Shown here piece by piece: positions 1-11,182 of a stretch of DNA of 64,000 nt. The DNA comes from Choricystis sp. odSpoLacu1 (Eukaryota > Chlorophyta > Trebouxiophyceae): positions 372,001 through 436,000 of the forward strand of contig OY253659.1 in the NCBI GenBank assembly GCA_958009055.1, read 5' to 3'. Under the pieces are notes generated by a model that saw only the letters and a list, made by a program, of their open reading frames with translations, was not told the DNA's origin and did not search any database. The first letter of the stretch is position 1; every line of letters begins with the position of its first letter. The translations under genes and the position numbers were made by a program.

Positions 1-814
1 GGTCGGCGTCGTCCACGTGCCACGGTTGGGAATGGGAAGTGCGGTAAATTCGGTCGTCGGCGCTGCGTTCTTCCGCGCCGTCGATGCGTTTGACATGCCC
101 CACCACGTGGCCGCGCGCGTTTTGGGAGACGGGGGTGCCCCAGTGCAGGCCGACGCCGTACCAGGCGGCGATCAGTTCGGCGCGCGAGAGATCGTCAACG
201 GGGAAGCCACGCAGGAGGTAGAAACCGCGCCCGGTGCGGACGACGGCGTCGGCGATGGCGGCCAGGCGGGGGCCGAGGGTGGGCAGGGGAAAGTCGGCGA
301 GGGTGAGGGACTGATGAGAGGAAGGGAGTGGGAGGATGTTTTTTTGTGGGGGGCGCACAGGGTGGAGGAGTTGCGCGAGGGGGGGCATCAAAAAACCGAG
401 ACGGCGTTGTACCCTTTTTGACAAGGGCGCGCCTTCCCTCGCGCTCCTGCCGCACGCCGACCACCCAGCGTTTCCGCCCCTCTCACCGCCCCCTCCCCAC
501 CCCAAACACGTCGACACAAACACCCACGCGGCCACACGCCGACTCACCGTCACGTCTTTGCCGGCCGCCACCACAGCGCGCGCCGCCGCGACCAATTCGT
601 CCGCATCGCCCTGCGTCAGGCGATCCTGCCACTCGTCGGGCGCCGCCCTCGCCTCCGCCGCCGTCCAGGCGGCGGGCGACACAATGGGTCGCCCCAGGGT
701 GACGCGGGAGGGCGTGTCGAGGGGGGGGGGCGTGTGCGGGGCGCGCGCGTCGCAATCGGGGGCGGCCGCGGCGTGCTTGGTGGCGTGGGGCGCGGCGGCG
801 GGGGGCGAGCTCAT
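1..814 (-). CDS. TauD/TfdA-like Fe(II)/2-oxoglutarate dioxygenase, N-terminal part
   Basis: Two exons are visible on the minus strand: 814-548 (89 codons, ATG at 814) and 310-1, joined in phase 0 by a GTGAGT...AG intron. Exon 1 has the PAAWTAAE-type N-terminus common in eukaryotic TauD/TfdA-like proteins. Exon 2 has the GRGFYLLRGFPVDD segment, then LHWGTPVSQNARGH, and near the edge WHVDDAD, where HVD fits the iron-binding HxD motif. Family members hydroxylate small substrates using Fe(II) and 2-oxoglutarate, but the substrate cannot be told here. The gene runs off the left edge, so the distal His ligand and the 2-oxoglutarate-binding Arg are not seen. It is divergent from the AUX1-like gene. 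Confidence 0.85.
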   Translation of the reverse strand, partial: MSSPPAAAPHATKHAAAAPDCDARAPHTPPPLDTPSRVTLGRPIVSPAAWTAAEARAAPDEWQDRLTQGDADELVAAARAVVAAGKDVTVSRRVAAWVFVSTCLGWGGGGERGGNAGWSACGRSAREGAPLSKRVQRRLGFLMPPLAQLLHPVRPPQKNILPLPSSHQSLTLADFPLPTLGPRLAAIADAVVRTGRGFYLLRGFPVDDLSRAELIAAWYGVGLHWGTPVSQNARGHVVGHVKRIDGAEERSADDRIYRTSHSQPWHVDDAD

Positions 815-1028
815 GGTCGTGTCTTGTTTGTTTTGTGGGGCGTGGAGTTGTGTGTGGGCGGTGTGTTGACTAGGGGGGAGGGGGTGGCGCGCGCGGGGCG
901 AGAGAGTGGCGACGAAAAGGCTAGATCACATGTCACACCTTTTGTCACACTTTTTGGTTTGGGGGGCGTGTCGTGTGTGACCGGGCTGTGTGTGGCCGTG
1001 CGCGTCCCCCCTCTTTCCCCCCTCTCTG
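815..1028. promoter_or_regulatory. Shared divergent promoter region (TauD-like / AUX1-like)
   Basis: These 214 bp separate two start codons pointing away from each other and must hold both promoters and 5' leaders. An imperfect direct repeat, TGTCACAC CTTT TGTCACAC, is visible around 930-950. No TATA box was recognised. Confidence 0.4.
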
Positions 1029-3455
1029 ATGACCCTTCCACCCAAAACGTCGCCCCCCCCGCGCGGCGACCTGCTGCAGCGCGGGCGCGGCAGCACCGAC
1101 TATGCCGCGGCTCACGGCTTCACCGACGACTTTAGCCTGGACGAGCTGGCCGACGTCGACCACCGCGGCGTGTGTCGTGGTGAGGGATGGAGGAGAGAGA
1201 GAGAGAGGGAGAGAGAGAGGGTGGTTGTCGAGAAGGGGGGGGGGGGGGGGGGGGGCGACCGAGAGCAATTGGGCCGGCCCCCCTCCTGTCTTTGGCGGTG
1301 CCGGCACCTCGCCAGCGCGACCAACCTGCTGTGGACCAACCCACTAGACGGTGACCGCCGTTTGGGGGTGGGGCAGGGGAAAAGGGGGGCGGGCGCATGC
1401 GAAAAAGGAGGGGGGGGGGAAAAGCCGAGCGGCCCTTTTTTTTCATCATTGACGACGCGAGGAGAGGGGTGGAATCACGCCTCGCTCCCAATAAAAACCC
1501 CATCATTTCGGCCGCCACAGTGCACATCGACTTGCTGTTTTTTAGAGGGGGCGTGAACGAGAGCGCGGGCGCACCAGGGCCGAGATCAGCGGGGGCGCTG
1601 GCCGGCGAGGCCTGCGAGTTTGTTTTGCTTCTGAAATCACCCCCCCCTCCCTCCCTCCCTTTGCTCCTTAGGAACATTCACGCAAGAGCCGCCCGCCACC
1701 GTCAAGTCGGCGGGGTGGGCCAAGTTTTTGTGAGTAGGTGGTGGTGGGGCAGGGCAAAACGTTGAGTCGTCCCGCCCCCCGCCCCCCCCCCCCCCCCCCC
1801 TTTTTCTCACCTCTTCTCTCCCCCTCAGGTTTTGGGAGGGCGGCACCCTGTGGGACGCCTTTGTCACGTGCGCGTCCGCCCAAGTCGGCCAAGTCATTCT
1901 GTCGCTGCCCCACTCCCTGCGCCAGACCGGCCTGCTGGCCGGCGTGGCCTTGTTGCTACTGTTTGCGTCGCTGGCCATGTGGACGGTGTACTTGATGGTG
2001 GTGCTGTACCTGGAGCACAAAAACAGGGCCATAGCGCGGGGTGTCTGGTTCAACGCGCACCGCAGGCGCAGCGTGGCGGTGCAGTACCACGAAGTCATGG
2101 GGTCGCTGTCGCACAAGGGGGTGGGCACCTTTTCCCGCGTCATCGTCATCATCGCGTTGGGCGGGCTGGCCATCGCCCAAATCATCGCGTCGGCCTCCAA
2201 CTTTCACAGCCTGGTGCCGTCCGTCTCCAAGCGCGACTGGGCGCTCGTGTTTGGCGGGGTGGCGCTGTGCATGTCGTTGCTGCCCACGTTTCGCAATTTT
2301 CGCGCCTTTTCTTTCCTGGCCCTCGTCGCCACCACGTTCACCGCCTGGTTCATGGTGGCGGCCGGCGTGCGCGGGTCGGGGGGCCAGGGGCTGCAGGCTG
2401 TCGCCTTTACCAATCAAACGCCCAGCCAAGGGTGGCACGGCTTCATGGAGGGCGCGTCCAACATCATCTTTGTGTTTGGGGGGCACGCCATGCTGTTTGA
2501 GGTGATGGACGCCATGTTTGTGCCGTACAAGTTTCACCGCGTGTTTTACTTTTCCTATCTGTACGTCTACACGCTCATCCTGCCCAACTCCGTGTTCATG
2601 GTGGCGGGCTGGTTTGACGAGGCGGCCAAATATGGTGAGCAAAGAGAGAAGAAAGAGAGAGGTGGCGGGTGGTATGGAGAGACTGGAGTTGCACATCAAC
2701 CTCCTTCATTTCCCCAGGCAACGTCTACGCCTACCTGCCCCGCACCATTGCCCGCGACCTGTCCATCGTGTTGATGGTGCTGCACCAAGTCATCGTGTTT
2801 GCGCTGTTTGCGTTTCCCCTGTACTTTATGGCGGAAAAAGCGTTGAAAGTGCACAGCGGCCCCCTGTGGAAACGGTACGCGGCCCGCCTGCCCGTCGGCC
2901 TGCTGCTGTGGTTGATCGCGCTGGCAATCCCATTTTTTGGCGTCATCAACGACGTGCTGGGCGCGTTAACGACCACGTTTGAAACGTTCATCATTCCGCC
3001 CCTCGTCTACAACGTGCTTTACTTTCACTCGGCCAACGCGGCCGCCAACCGGGCTGCTGCGCCCAAGCCGCCGGGCCGCCTGCTGCGTCGGTTGGGCGGG
3101 TGGACGGCGATTAAATGGTTTAATTGGGGCATAAGTGAGAAGGAGAAGAGGGAGAGAAGAGGGGCGGATAGAGGGGGGGGGGGGGGAGGGAGTTTGATGT
3201 CGATGGCACCACTCACCACACACACTCGCCCCCGCCCCCCCCCCCCCCCCCTTCTCCCAGTCATCTTCACGGCCGTGTTTGGATTCGGCATGGGTGGCTA
3301 CGCCTCCATCAGGGCCCTGGTTGAAGCGGCGTCATCGTTTGGGCTGTTTGCCAAGGTGAGGATGTGAGAGGGAGTGGGTGCTGTGCCGTATGATTTTGCG
3401 GCACCCGCGTACTCACTCGTTGACCCATTTGATCTCTCAGTGCTACAACTGCTAA
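1029..3455 (+). CDS. AUX1/LAX-family amino acid/auxin permease
   Basis: A multi-exon membrane transporter of the AAAP superfamily. Clear exons: 1672-1729, 1829-2634, 2719-3134, 3261-3355 and a 15-nt last exon 3441-3455 encoding CYNC-stop. Diagnostic stretches are FLFWEGGTLWDAFVTCAS, then QVILSLPHSLRQTG, FGGHAMLFEVMDAM, IPFFGVINDVLGAL and the terminal GLFAKCYNC. These match plant AUX1/LAX proteins (FLWHGGS, FGGHAVTVEIMHAMW, DTFGLFAKCYQC) far better than generic amino-acid permeases. About ten hydrophobic segments are present. Family members are proton symporters importing indole-3-acetic acid or aromatic amino acids at the plasma membrane. The N-terminal exons (ATG at 1029, plus short coding pieces before 1670) are not resolved with certainty. 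Auxin transport is an inference; the family assignment is strong. Confidence 0.85.
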
Positions 3456-4435
3456 ACAAAACTGTCAACGATGGGCGGGGGGGGGGGGAAGGGGGTTGAC
3501 GGCCAGCGACGAGACGGCGCCGCTATTGTACCCCGTGTGATGGGGGAGGAAAGCTGAGAAAAACGACGCGTTTTGTTGTGTTTTGATTGTGTGTAAAAGC
3601 AGCGGGTGAAGGGCTTGGGAGCGAGCGCCTTTTCACACACAGAGAAAGGGGGCGTGTGGGGAAAGGTTGCGTCTCTCCTCACAGAGTGTTTTTTTTTTCC
3701 TCCCCGCCCCCTTTTTTTCCTCGCGCTGCCCCCCCTCATTTCCTCACCCCGTCATGCCACCTCGCACGCGCCCAAGCACGGCTGTCGGTGAGACGACATG
3801 CTTGACAAAAGGGTGTGTTGGCACGCGTGCCCGTGAGCGCATTGCGGGAGCCGACATCTCCCCCCTTTTTCCTCCCCCAGCCTGCTTGACAGCCATAACC
3901 GCCGCCACTTTGGCCGTGCCTGCGTGTGCTGATGTGAGTTGAGAGGACAGGGGGCGCGCGTTTTTGGTCACAGACAAAGCAAACCAATGGGCGCGTGCGC
4001 GCGCAGACCGCGTCGGCGCGCGCTCACTTCTACGTTTTCCCCACTCCCCGTTCTGGGTGGACGCCACGCGTGCGGTGCTGGTGATGCAGCGACGACAGCG
4101 GGGCGCGAGGGGAGCGAGGTGGGAGCTGATGTGTGCTTCGAGCGGCGAGCGATGCGCACGCGTCGGTTACGGGGGCGGCCCCCGTCCCCCCCGCCACCTC
4201 ACGCGCACCATGGGCAGCGCAGCGGACGTGGTGGACGCAATGGCCAAGGCAGAGACGAGGAACAGGGCGGGCTTCATGGTGTGTGGCAGTGACGGCGGGC
4301 GGCGGTTGGTGTCGGTTTACGCGTCAATGAAGTTTTTTTTTTTTTTTTTTTTTCTACCCTGCTTTTTGCACGGCGCACACCACACACACCATCACACACC
4401 ATCAAAAACACACATGCCTGCACACACACACACAT
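3456..4435. other. Intergenic, no convincing gene
   Basis: About 1 kb between the convergent ends of the AUX1-like and PIP5K genes. It holds G- and C-homopolymers, a long T-run near 4331-4353 and CA-rich sequence before the PIP5K stop. Short open frames on the plus strand around 3754-4330 can be joined by GT-AG-like sites, but the product resembles nothing known and coding is not claimed. Confidence 0.5.
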
Positions 4436-7190
4436 TCAATCCTCCACAAACAGCCTCTCCATCACCGCCATGAACCTCGCTGCATAGGCGTGCGGATTGA
4501 CGACGCTCATGGCATCCCCCCGTCCATACGCCACCGTTTTGACCGCGTGCTCCGCCGCCTTGCGCGCATTATATGCTTGCAAAAAGTCGATGATGCCAAA
4601 GTAGAGGAGGACGGGCTCGCCAGTGGTGGGAGTCGTCGTCGTCGTCACCCGCGGCGGCGTGAGCGACGCAGACAGCGGCCGCGCCAGCGCCGACAGAAAC
4701 GAGTCCCGCCGCGGCGCCAGTGGGTGGTCGGGCAGCGCGGCGGCGGGGGTGGCCGCCCCCAGCCTGGGGGCGGGGTAGGCGCCGCCCCCGACCGAGTGCA
4801 GGCGGCGCAGCGCGGTGGCTGTGGGTGTCGTGGCAGCCGTGGCGGGAGTCGTCGGTGCGCCCACGCCGCGCGGCGACCCGCGCGCCGCAATGGTGGCAAT
4901 GGCGTTGCGCACGCCAGTGCGGATGGGGGGAGGGGGTGGTGGCGATGGCGGGTCAAAGGGGACGCCAGACGTTACCGACGTCAGCGCGCGCCCCTCCCCC
5001 GCCGCGCGCGCGGCGTCCACGCTGGGCGTCGCCCGCAGCTTGGCCCACGAGTCGGCGGGGCGCAGGCCGGCCGTGGGGGACCCCGGCGCGGGCGCCGACA
5101 TGGCGCGGTCGATGAGGTCGTCTAGGGCCACACCCGCCGCGCGCGCGGCGGCGGCGGCGCGGTCGCCCGCGCGCGCGGCGCGGCGCGCGGCGGCGCCACC
5201 GTCGTCGCTTTCACCCCCGCCCGACAGGAAGCCGGCCGCGCTGGTGGTGATGACCCTCCTATCATCGCCCACATCGTCGGACGGCCGGGGCGCGGCCGCG
5301 CGGGGGGGGGCGCGCGTCGCCCGCGCGCGCGCGGCGCGGCGCGCGGTGGCGCCACCGTCGTCGCTTTCACCCCCGCCCGACAGGAAGCCGGCCGCGCTGG
5401 TGGTGATGACCCTCCTATCATCGTCCACATCGTCGGACGGCCGGGGCGCGGCCGCGCGGGGGGGGGCGCGCGTCGCCGTCGCCGGGGGGCGGTGCTGCGA
5501 CCGCCTCGCTCCCCGGCGGCGCGCCCGGGGGGCGCCACGCGCCGGGGGGCCACCCGGAGTAGTGGACACCGAGGAGCAGGGAGTAGTCGATGACGCCCAG
5601 TTTTTCCAGGAGGGCGGCGTCCGCCGCCAGGGCGGCCAACAACGCGGCGCGATCGCCGCGCGGCAGGCGGAGCGCGACGTCCACATCCAAATCTTTCAGC
5701 ACGGCGCCTGGGGTGGACGCCGCCGCCGGGCCCGCGGTGCGCCCATGCGTCGACCCCTTGATGTCGAACTTGCGGTGAAGGGCGACGTCGGACGGAAACA
5801 CGTTGCCCATGACGACGAACCGCACTTTGGAGCCGCCCCCCGCGAGCGGCGCGACGCGGTGGACACCAAAGAAACGGGTGAGTAACGTTGTCGGTGGCCC
5901 GCCCCCCTCCGGCACAGACGCCAGCACGTGGCGCGTGTAGGCGGGCACCAGGGCCAGCAGCGACCGCATCTCTTCGCGGGAGACCGTTTTAACCAGGTAT
6001 CGATCATCATCTGACAAAAAGAAGACGGACCCTGATTTCCCTGGCGACCGCAGCTCGCGCAGGGCGCGGTCTCCCGTCAAGGAGACGAGGTACGAGGAGA
6101 CGTCCACACCCCACGCGGCGCGCAGGGTGGCAAAGGCGGCCGGGGCGTAGTCCTTCCACTTAAACCTGGGAGACGCGGCGCCACCGGCGGCGCCCGCCCC
6201 GGCCGCGGTGGCGGGAAACGCTTGTTCCACGCGGGCGGCGTAGGCTTTGGGGGGGGGAGGGACCGGGCGGCCCGACGGGGCGGCGGCAGCGGGCGCGGCA
6301 GCGTCCCCACCGCCCGCCTCGTCCGCGCCGCGCGCGCGGGCGGCCGAAAACATGACCCCCACCTGCAGCGCGCGCGCCAGCTCATAGGATGCGTGCCCCT
6401 TGTAGATGGTCTCCCCCGGGCGGGCGGCGGCGCGCGCCCCCGCCCGCGCGCGCGCCGCGTCGCGCCGCTCGGCCGCGCGCGCGCACGCGCGTCGCCGCGG
6501 TGCGCGCGCCGCACGTCCAGGTCCGCGACTCGCAGCACGGTCTCCCCCGTCAGGGCGCCGCGATCATAGTGCCGCATGAAGATGACGGGGGCGCGGACGG
6601 AGCCCGGGGCGGCGGGGCGGAAGACGCCGTCTCCGTCCAGCGCCCCCGCGCGCCAGTACCCGCAGTAGGCTGCGCCGTCGGGAGACGCCAGCGTGCCCAC
6701 CCCATCCTCCAGCCCCGCCCGCCACTCGCCCTCGTAGCGGGCGCCGTTGGGCCAGGCGAAGACGCCGCGCCCGTGGGCGAGGCCGGCGAGCCACTCACCC
6801 GCGTACTCTGCGCCGTCTGGCCAGGCGACGGCTGCTTCGCCATCAGCCACAGGGGCAGCGACCGGGGTGGGGGCGGGGGCTGCCGCCGCCGCTGCAGCCG
6901 TCCTCGTCGTCGTCATGGAGGCGGGGTCTGCCCTCGTGCCGCCTCCATCGCCGCCGTCCAGGGCGGGGGGGGGGCGGGCGCGCGCCCGTCGTCGTCGCGG
7001 GCGCCAGCGCGCACGCGCCGCCAACGCACGCGTCACCCCCGCCTCCCCGCTTCCGCCGGCGAGACGCGACCACGCCCAGCCCTGCCGCCAGGGCGACGCC
7101 CGCGCCCGCCGCCGCGGTGGCGACGGTGGCGGCCAGGGCGAGCGCTTCGGGGACGCCGGGCGCCGCGTGGGTGAGCAGGGTGAACGCCAT
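4436..7190 (-). CDS. MORN-repeat phosphatidylinositol-4-phosphate 5-kinase
   Basis: A plant-type PIP5K that makes PI(4,5)P2 from PI4P at membranes. In order: an N-terminal hydrophobic segment (ATG at 7190; alternative ATG 6916), four MORN repeats of the DGAEYAGEW, NGARYEGEW, DGAAYCGYW type, the linker GETIYKGHASYELARALQ shared with plant PIP5Ks, and the lipid-kinase core with GKSGSVFF, YLVKTV (ATP Lys), MGNVFPSD, DIKGSTHGR and IDYSLLLGVH. It ends with GIIDFLQAYN, whose Asp is the Mg ligand, and a stop at 4436. Between DYSLL and IIDFLQ lies a large low-complexity insert containing a 156-bp tandem duplication. Three frame changes are needed: in the G-run near 6966-6974, in CG-rich sequence at about 6475-6500 (between MORN part and linker), and at the G9 run 5458-5466. 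These are probably indel errors rather than a broken gene, since coding signal continues on both sides. Confidence 0.85.
5195..5476. repeat. 156-bp direct tandem duplication inside the PIP5K insert
   Basis: The unit starting at 5195 recurs at 5351 nearly unchanged (for example TCATCGCCCACATCGTCGG versus TCATCGTCCACATCGTCGG). Each copy includes a G9 run, at 5302-5310 and 5458-5466. It encodes two copies of a segment containing RRVITTSAAGFLSGGGESDD between the DYSLL and IIDFLQ motifs of the kinase. The period is a multiple of three, so the duplication keeps the frame. Confidence 0.9.
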
Positions 7191-7701
7191 CGTGTGAGCA
7201 GCCAGCCGCTGCGTTGTCCAGTCAAGCACTGCGTGTGCCCCTCTCCCCTACGCGGTTTGTTCAAGGTGGGGAGAGCGTGTGTGGCCGGGTTTTGGGGGGG
7301 GGGGGATGGTCGTTGTCACCACATCCGCTGGCGCACACGGCTCAAACACAGTCCACCCACACGCCAGCCCAGCGATGCGCACGGACGCAGCGCACACCCT
7401 CCTTCCACACGCGAGCGGCCGCGTGATGGGGGGGGGGGTCGGGGGCGCGGACCGTTTTTTTTTGGGCTGGTCGAAAACTGTGTGAATTGTTTTCACTCTT
7501 GTTTCTGTTTTTCTGCGTTCCCGCCCCGCGCCTCCCCACCCGCGTGGCCAACTCTCCACCCTCACCCCGTGTCTCACGGGGTGGCGTGGCACGCCCGTGG
7601 AGCACACCGTTCCCTCTCGGACACCGCGCGCACGCCCCCCAACACCCGCGTGCCAAACACCAGTCGCCAGCACCGCGCTCTCCTCCCCCACCCCGCCCGC
7701 C
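7191..7701. promoter_or_regulatory. Divergent intergenic region (PIP5K / HDAC)
   Basis: These 511 bp separate the PIP5K and histone deacetylase starts. G10- and G9-type runs occur near 7294 and 7430, and a T8 run near 7457. No conserved protein was found and no core promoter element was recognised. Confidence 0.4.
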
Positions 7702-9285
7702 ATGGAGGACCGCAAGCGCCGCATCTCGTACTTTTACGACAGTGAGTGTGTGTGGGGCCTGGGCTGCTGGTGGCTGGGCATGGGGTTGTGAGAGAGAGCG
7801 CCTGCCGCCAACCCTCCCCTCCCCCCTCCCTCTCCACCCCAACCAGGCGACTGGGGTGGCGCCTACTACGGCGCCAACCACCCCATGAAGCCGCACCGCA
7901 TCGTCATGGCGCACCACCTGGTGCTGGGGTACGGCCTGCAGAAGCGGATGGACGTGTTTGTGAGTGTTTTTTTTTGTTGGGGGGTAACGTGTGTGTGTAT
8001 TGAGCAGAGCGCGCGCCTCGGGCCAGCCTGGCACGCCTCGGACGGCTGCTGAGGGTGTGCTCGCCAGAGAGATAGAGAGGGGCGCGGGAGAAAGACAACC
8101 AACACACCTGTCTTCCTTCGCCCCTTTTTTCCCTCGCAGCGCCCCCGCCCGCTCGACCGCGCAGAGCTCACCCAGTTCCACACCCCCGACTACATGGACT
8201 TCCTGGCCACCTCCTCCCTCCCCTCCGCCGCCGCCGCCGCCGCCGCGGCCGCCGCCGCCCCCCGCTACAACGTCAACGACGACTGCCCCCTGTTCGACGG
8301 TCTGTGGCCCTTTGTCCGCTCCTACGCCGGCGCCTCCGTCCAGGGCGCCGTCCGCCTCAACCACGGTCTGGCCGATGTCGCCATCAACTGGGCGGGCGGG
8401 CTGCACCACGCCAAGAAGGCGGAGGCGAGCGGGTTTTGTTATGTGAATGATTTGGTTTTAGCAATTCTGGAACTGCTCAAATTCCACCCCCGCGTCCTCT
8501 ACATCGACATCGACATCCACCACGGCGACGGCGTGGAGGAAGCTTTTTACTTGACCGACCGTGTGATGACACTCTCTTTGCATCGGTATGGCGATTTTTT
8601 TTTTCCGGGGACGGGCGACCTGGGCGACGTCGGCGAGCGGCGCGGGCGCGGCTACTCGGTCAACGTGCCCCTGCGAGAAGGCACGGATGATGCAACCTTT
8701 TTGGCGGCGTTCAAGCCTGTCGTCGCAAAGATCATGGAGACGTTTAGGCCTGGCGCTGTTGTCTTACAGTGCGGCGCCGACTCGCTCGCGGGCGACCGCC
8801 TTGGCTGCTTCTCCCTCACCCTCGAAGGCCACGCCGAAGCCGTGCGCACAGTCGCACGCTACGGTCTCCCCATGCTGGTCACGGGAGGAGGCGGCTACAC
8901 CAAGGCCAACGTCGCGCGCGCGTGGTGCGCTGAAACGGCCGCGCTCGCGGGCGTGCGCCTGCACTCCAACACGCCGATTCCTGATGGCAACGACTATGCG
9001 GAATACTATGCCCCAACGCACACCCTGGGCGTCACCGCCCCCCGCGGCGTGTGCGAAAACGCCAACTCGCCTGCCGACGTCGACCGCATTGTGCGGTCGG
9101 TGCTGGAGCGACTGTCGAGGCTCGACGGCGCCCCGGGGGTCGCCCTCGCCGAGATGCCGCCCGACGCCTACCTCCCCGAGTATGGGGATGGCGAGGGGTC
9201 GGATGCAGACGGTGATGAAAGGTTGGGAGAGTATGGGTTGAAGCATTTGGTGGTGAGGGATCAGGAAGATGAAGATTATTTCTAA
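7702..9285 (+). CDS. Class I (RPD3/HDAC1-type) histone deacetylase
   Basis: Three exons: 7702-7741, 7847-7959 and 8140-9285, with clean GTGAGT donors. The protein (about 430 aa) is class I throughout: RRISYFYD start, [15 protein letters not shown], the [16 protein letters not shown] active-site block with the His pair, [16 protein letters not shown] carrying Zn-binding Asp and His, [32 protein letters not shown] with the second Zn-binding Asp, and GGGGYT with the catalytic Tyr. The enzyme removes acetyl groups from histone lysines in nuclear co-repressor complexes. An unusual feature is an Ala-rich insert encoded near 8225-8265 by a GCC-repeat tract. The C-terminus is acidic and short, ending EDEDYF. 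All catalytic residues are present, so it should be active. Confidence 0.95.
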
Positions 9286-9423
9286 ACGTGCGTCCCCAGG
9301 ACGCCGCCATGGTTTGAGGATGAGCAGGGCGGAGGTGGGGTGGGAGGCGTGGTTTTGTTTTTCAGTTTTAACAGTGTTTTTTTTCTTCGTTCCTGCTAGA
9401 AAAACGAACCCTCTCTCTCTCAC

Positions 9424-10965
9424 TCACCCCTGCCCCCCATACTCGGCCTCATCCGCCGCATCCCGCGCGCGCTGCCTCTCGTCTGCCATGGCTTCCGCCG
9501 CCGCCGCCAACCGCGCGCGCGCGGCGCCCGCGTTCGTGCGCGCGGCCCTGTCGTCTGCATCCCCCGCGGCCGCGGCAGCCCCCGCAAACGCGTCCGCCAG
9601 GCAGCGCAGGGCGCGGGCACGGCGGCCGCGTGCGTCGGAGGGGCCGTCGTCAGACGGGGGCGTGCGTGCGAGGGTGGCGGCGGCGACCGCGTCGACCGTC
9701 GTCCACACGTCCACCTTGTTGGCGCGCCATCCGGCATCCAGGAACGCGGGCAGCGCGGCAGCAGCGGCAGAGGCGTCCACGTCGTCCTCCGCGCCTGCCG
9801 CGACGGCGGCCTCGAGTCCGGCCGCGCCGCCAGCGGTCGCGGCTGCTGCTGCCGCGCGCACAGCCGAACCGACCGCCCGCGCGCGCGCCCCAAACCGCCG
9901 TGTCGCGTGCACCGCCCTCCCCGCGGCCGCCGCCATGGGCCCACGCAGCACGGTGTCGGCCGCCGCGGCGTACGCGTCAGCGATGACGTTAAGCAGGGGA
10001 GCACCCCAGGGTTGGTGCGCGAGTGCAGCACCATCAGCCGCGGCGCGCGCACAAAACGCGGCCCCCTCCCCCGCTTCATACGGCGCCAGATAGTCCACCA
10101 GCAGCTCAGTCAGTTCAGTCACGCGGGCCGCCTGCGCGTCGGCCGGAGTGGTGCCCCCGCTGCGCGCGGCCGCCACGACAGCGGATTCACCCACCCACCT
10201 CCCAAACGCGGGCGCACAAAACAACGCGGCGAACACGGCGGTGGGGTCGACTTCGTCGTCGCCATCCGTAGGGATGGCACCCACCGCGTCGTAGTGGGCG
10301 CGGCGGGCGGGGTCGGACAAAATCGAGTAAGCTTTGGCGGCCGCTGCGAACGCGGCTGCATCGCCGCCACCCGGGCGGTCGGGGTGCAGGCGCCGCGCGG
10401 CCAGGAGGTAGCCTTTGCGCACGGCGTCGGGGGACGCGTCCCGGGGGATGGAGAGGAGGGAGTACAGGTCGTCAGAGGGGGTGGTGGAGGGCGTGGCGGC
10501 GGTCGATGACGCGCCTGCCGCCGCCTGCCGCCGCCCACCGCCCGCCGCCGTGCCTGCCGGCGCATCACTGGTGCATTCGTCCACCGCCAGCGCGCCCGCG
10601 GGATCTACCCACACGCGGCGCTCGCGGTCCCACTCGAGCCCCGCCGCGCGCGCCGCCGTCGCAGCAGGCGTGTTGGCGATGCCGCGCGCCACCTGGGTGA
10701 CTGCCACGCCCGCCGCCAGCACGGGCAGGGCGACGGCGCCCATGACGCCGGCTGCCAGGCCCTTGGCGCAGCCGGCGGCACCTTTCGTCGCGGCGCCAAC
10801 CACGGGCGCGGCCACCAGGCCGACCGCGCCCCCGGCAACGCCTTTGACGAGGGAGGCAGCGCCTGATTTGAGGCCTGCCTTCCAGTCACGGGGGCGGCGT
10901 GTGGAGAAGAGGGAGGTCAGAGTGGGGGGCGGGGACGAGCCGACGGGAGGTGGAGGGGGTTCCAT
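9424..10965 (-). CDS. DnaJ/Hsp40 co-chaperone with X-domain-like C-terminus
   Basis: A single-exon gene of 513 aa from ATG 10965 to TGA 9424. The first 40 residues are Pro-rich. Residues about 45-110 form a Gly/Ala-rich amphipathic segment (AAPVVGAATKGAAG, ALPVLAAGVAVTQVARG) seen in algal and oomycete J proteins. The J domain follows: DLYSLLSIPRDASPDAVRKG, the essential HPD in RRLHPDRPGGG, and YSILSDPARRAHYD. The C-terminal half is Ala-rich and helical with NKVDVWTTVDAVAAAT, like the DnaJ-X domain of plant J proteins. J proteins stimulate the Hsp70 ATPase; the partner is unknown. An upstream open frame continues to 11328 but looks non-coding, so 10965 is preferred. Confidence 0.8.
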   Translation of the reverse strand: MEPPPPPVGSSPPPTLTSLFSTRRPRDWKAGLKSGAASLVKGVAGGAVGLVAAPVVGAATKGAAGCAKGLAAGVMGAVALPVLAAGVAVTQVARGIANTPAATAARAAGLEWDRERRVWVDPAGALAVDECTSDAPAGTAAGGGRRQAAAGASSTAATPSTTPSDDLYSLLSIPRDASPDAVRKGYLLAARRLHPDRPGGGDAAAFAAAAKAYSILSDPARRAHYDAVGAIPTDGDDEVDPTAVFAALFCAPAFGRWVGESAVVAAARSGGTTPADAQAARVTELTELLVDYLAPYEAGEGAAFCARAAADGAALAHQPWGAPLLNVIADAYAAAADTVLRGPMAAAAGRAVHATRRFGARARAVGSAVRAAAAAATAGGAAGLEAAVAAGAEDDVDASAAAAALPAFLDAGWRANKVDVWTTVDAVAAATLARTPPSDDGPSDARGRRARALRCLADAFAGAAAAAGDADDRAARTNAGAARARLAAAAEAMADERQRARDAADEAEYGGQG

Positions 10966-11182
10966 TGCAGCCGTCGGCGCGCGTGTGTGGAGTGCGCCTG
11001 TCGGTCCAGGGACGGGTGTGAGGAAGGCGGGGCAGTGGCGCGCTGGTGCGCACACGCGAGGAAGGAGGCGTGTTGAATGCTTTGTGAAGTGAAGTGAATG
11101 GGAAGCCCGCGTTTTACACCACACAGGACGACCCCCAAAAAACGGGGACCACGCCAACGCCCAGAACACACACCCCTCTCCC

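Noticed and set aside
3754..4330. Small spliced gene between AUX1-like and PIP5K
   Set aside because: GT/AG-like sites can be chosen, but no frame resembles a known protein and composition is not gene-like.
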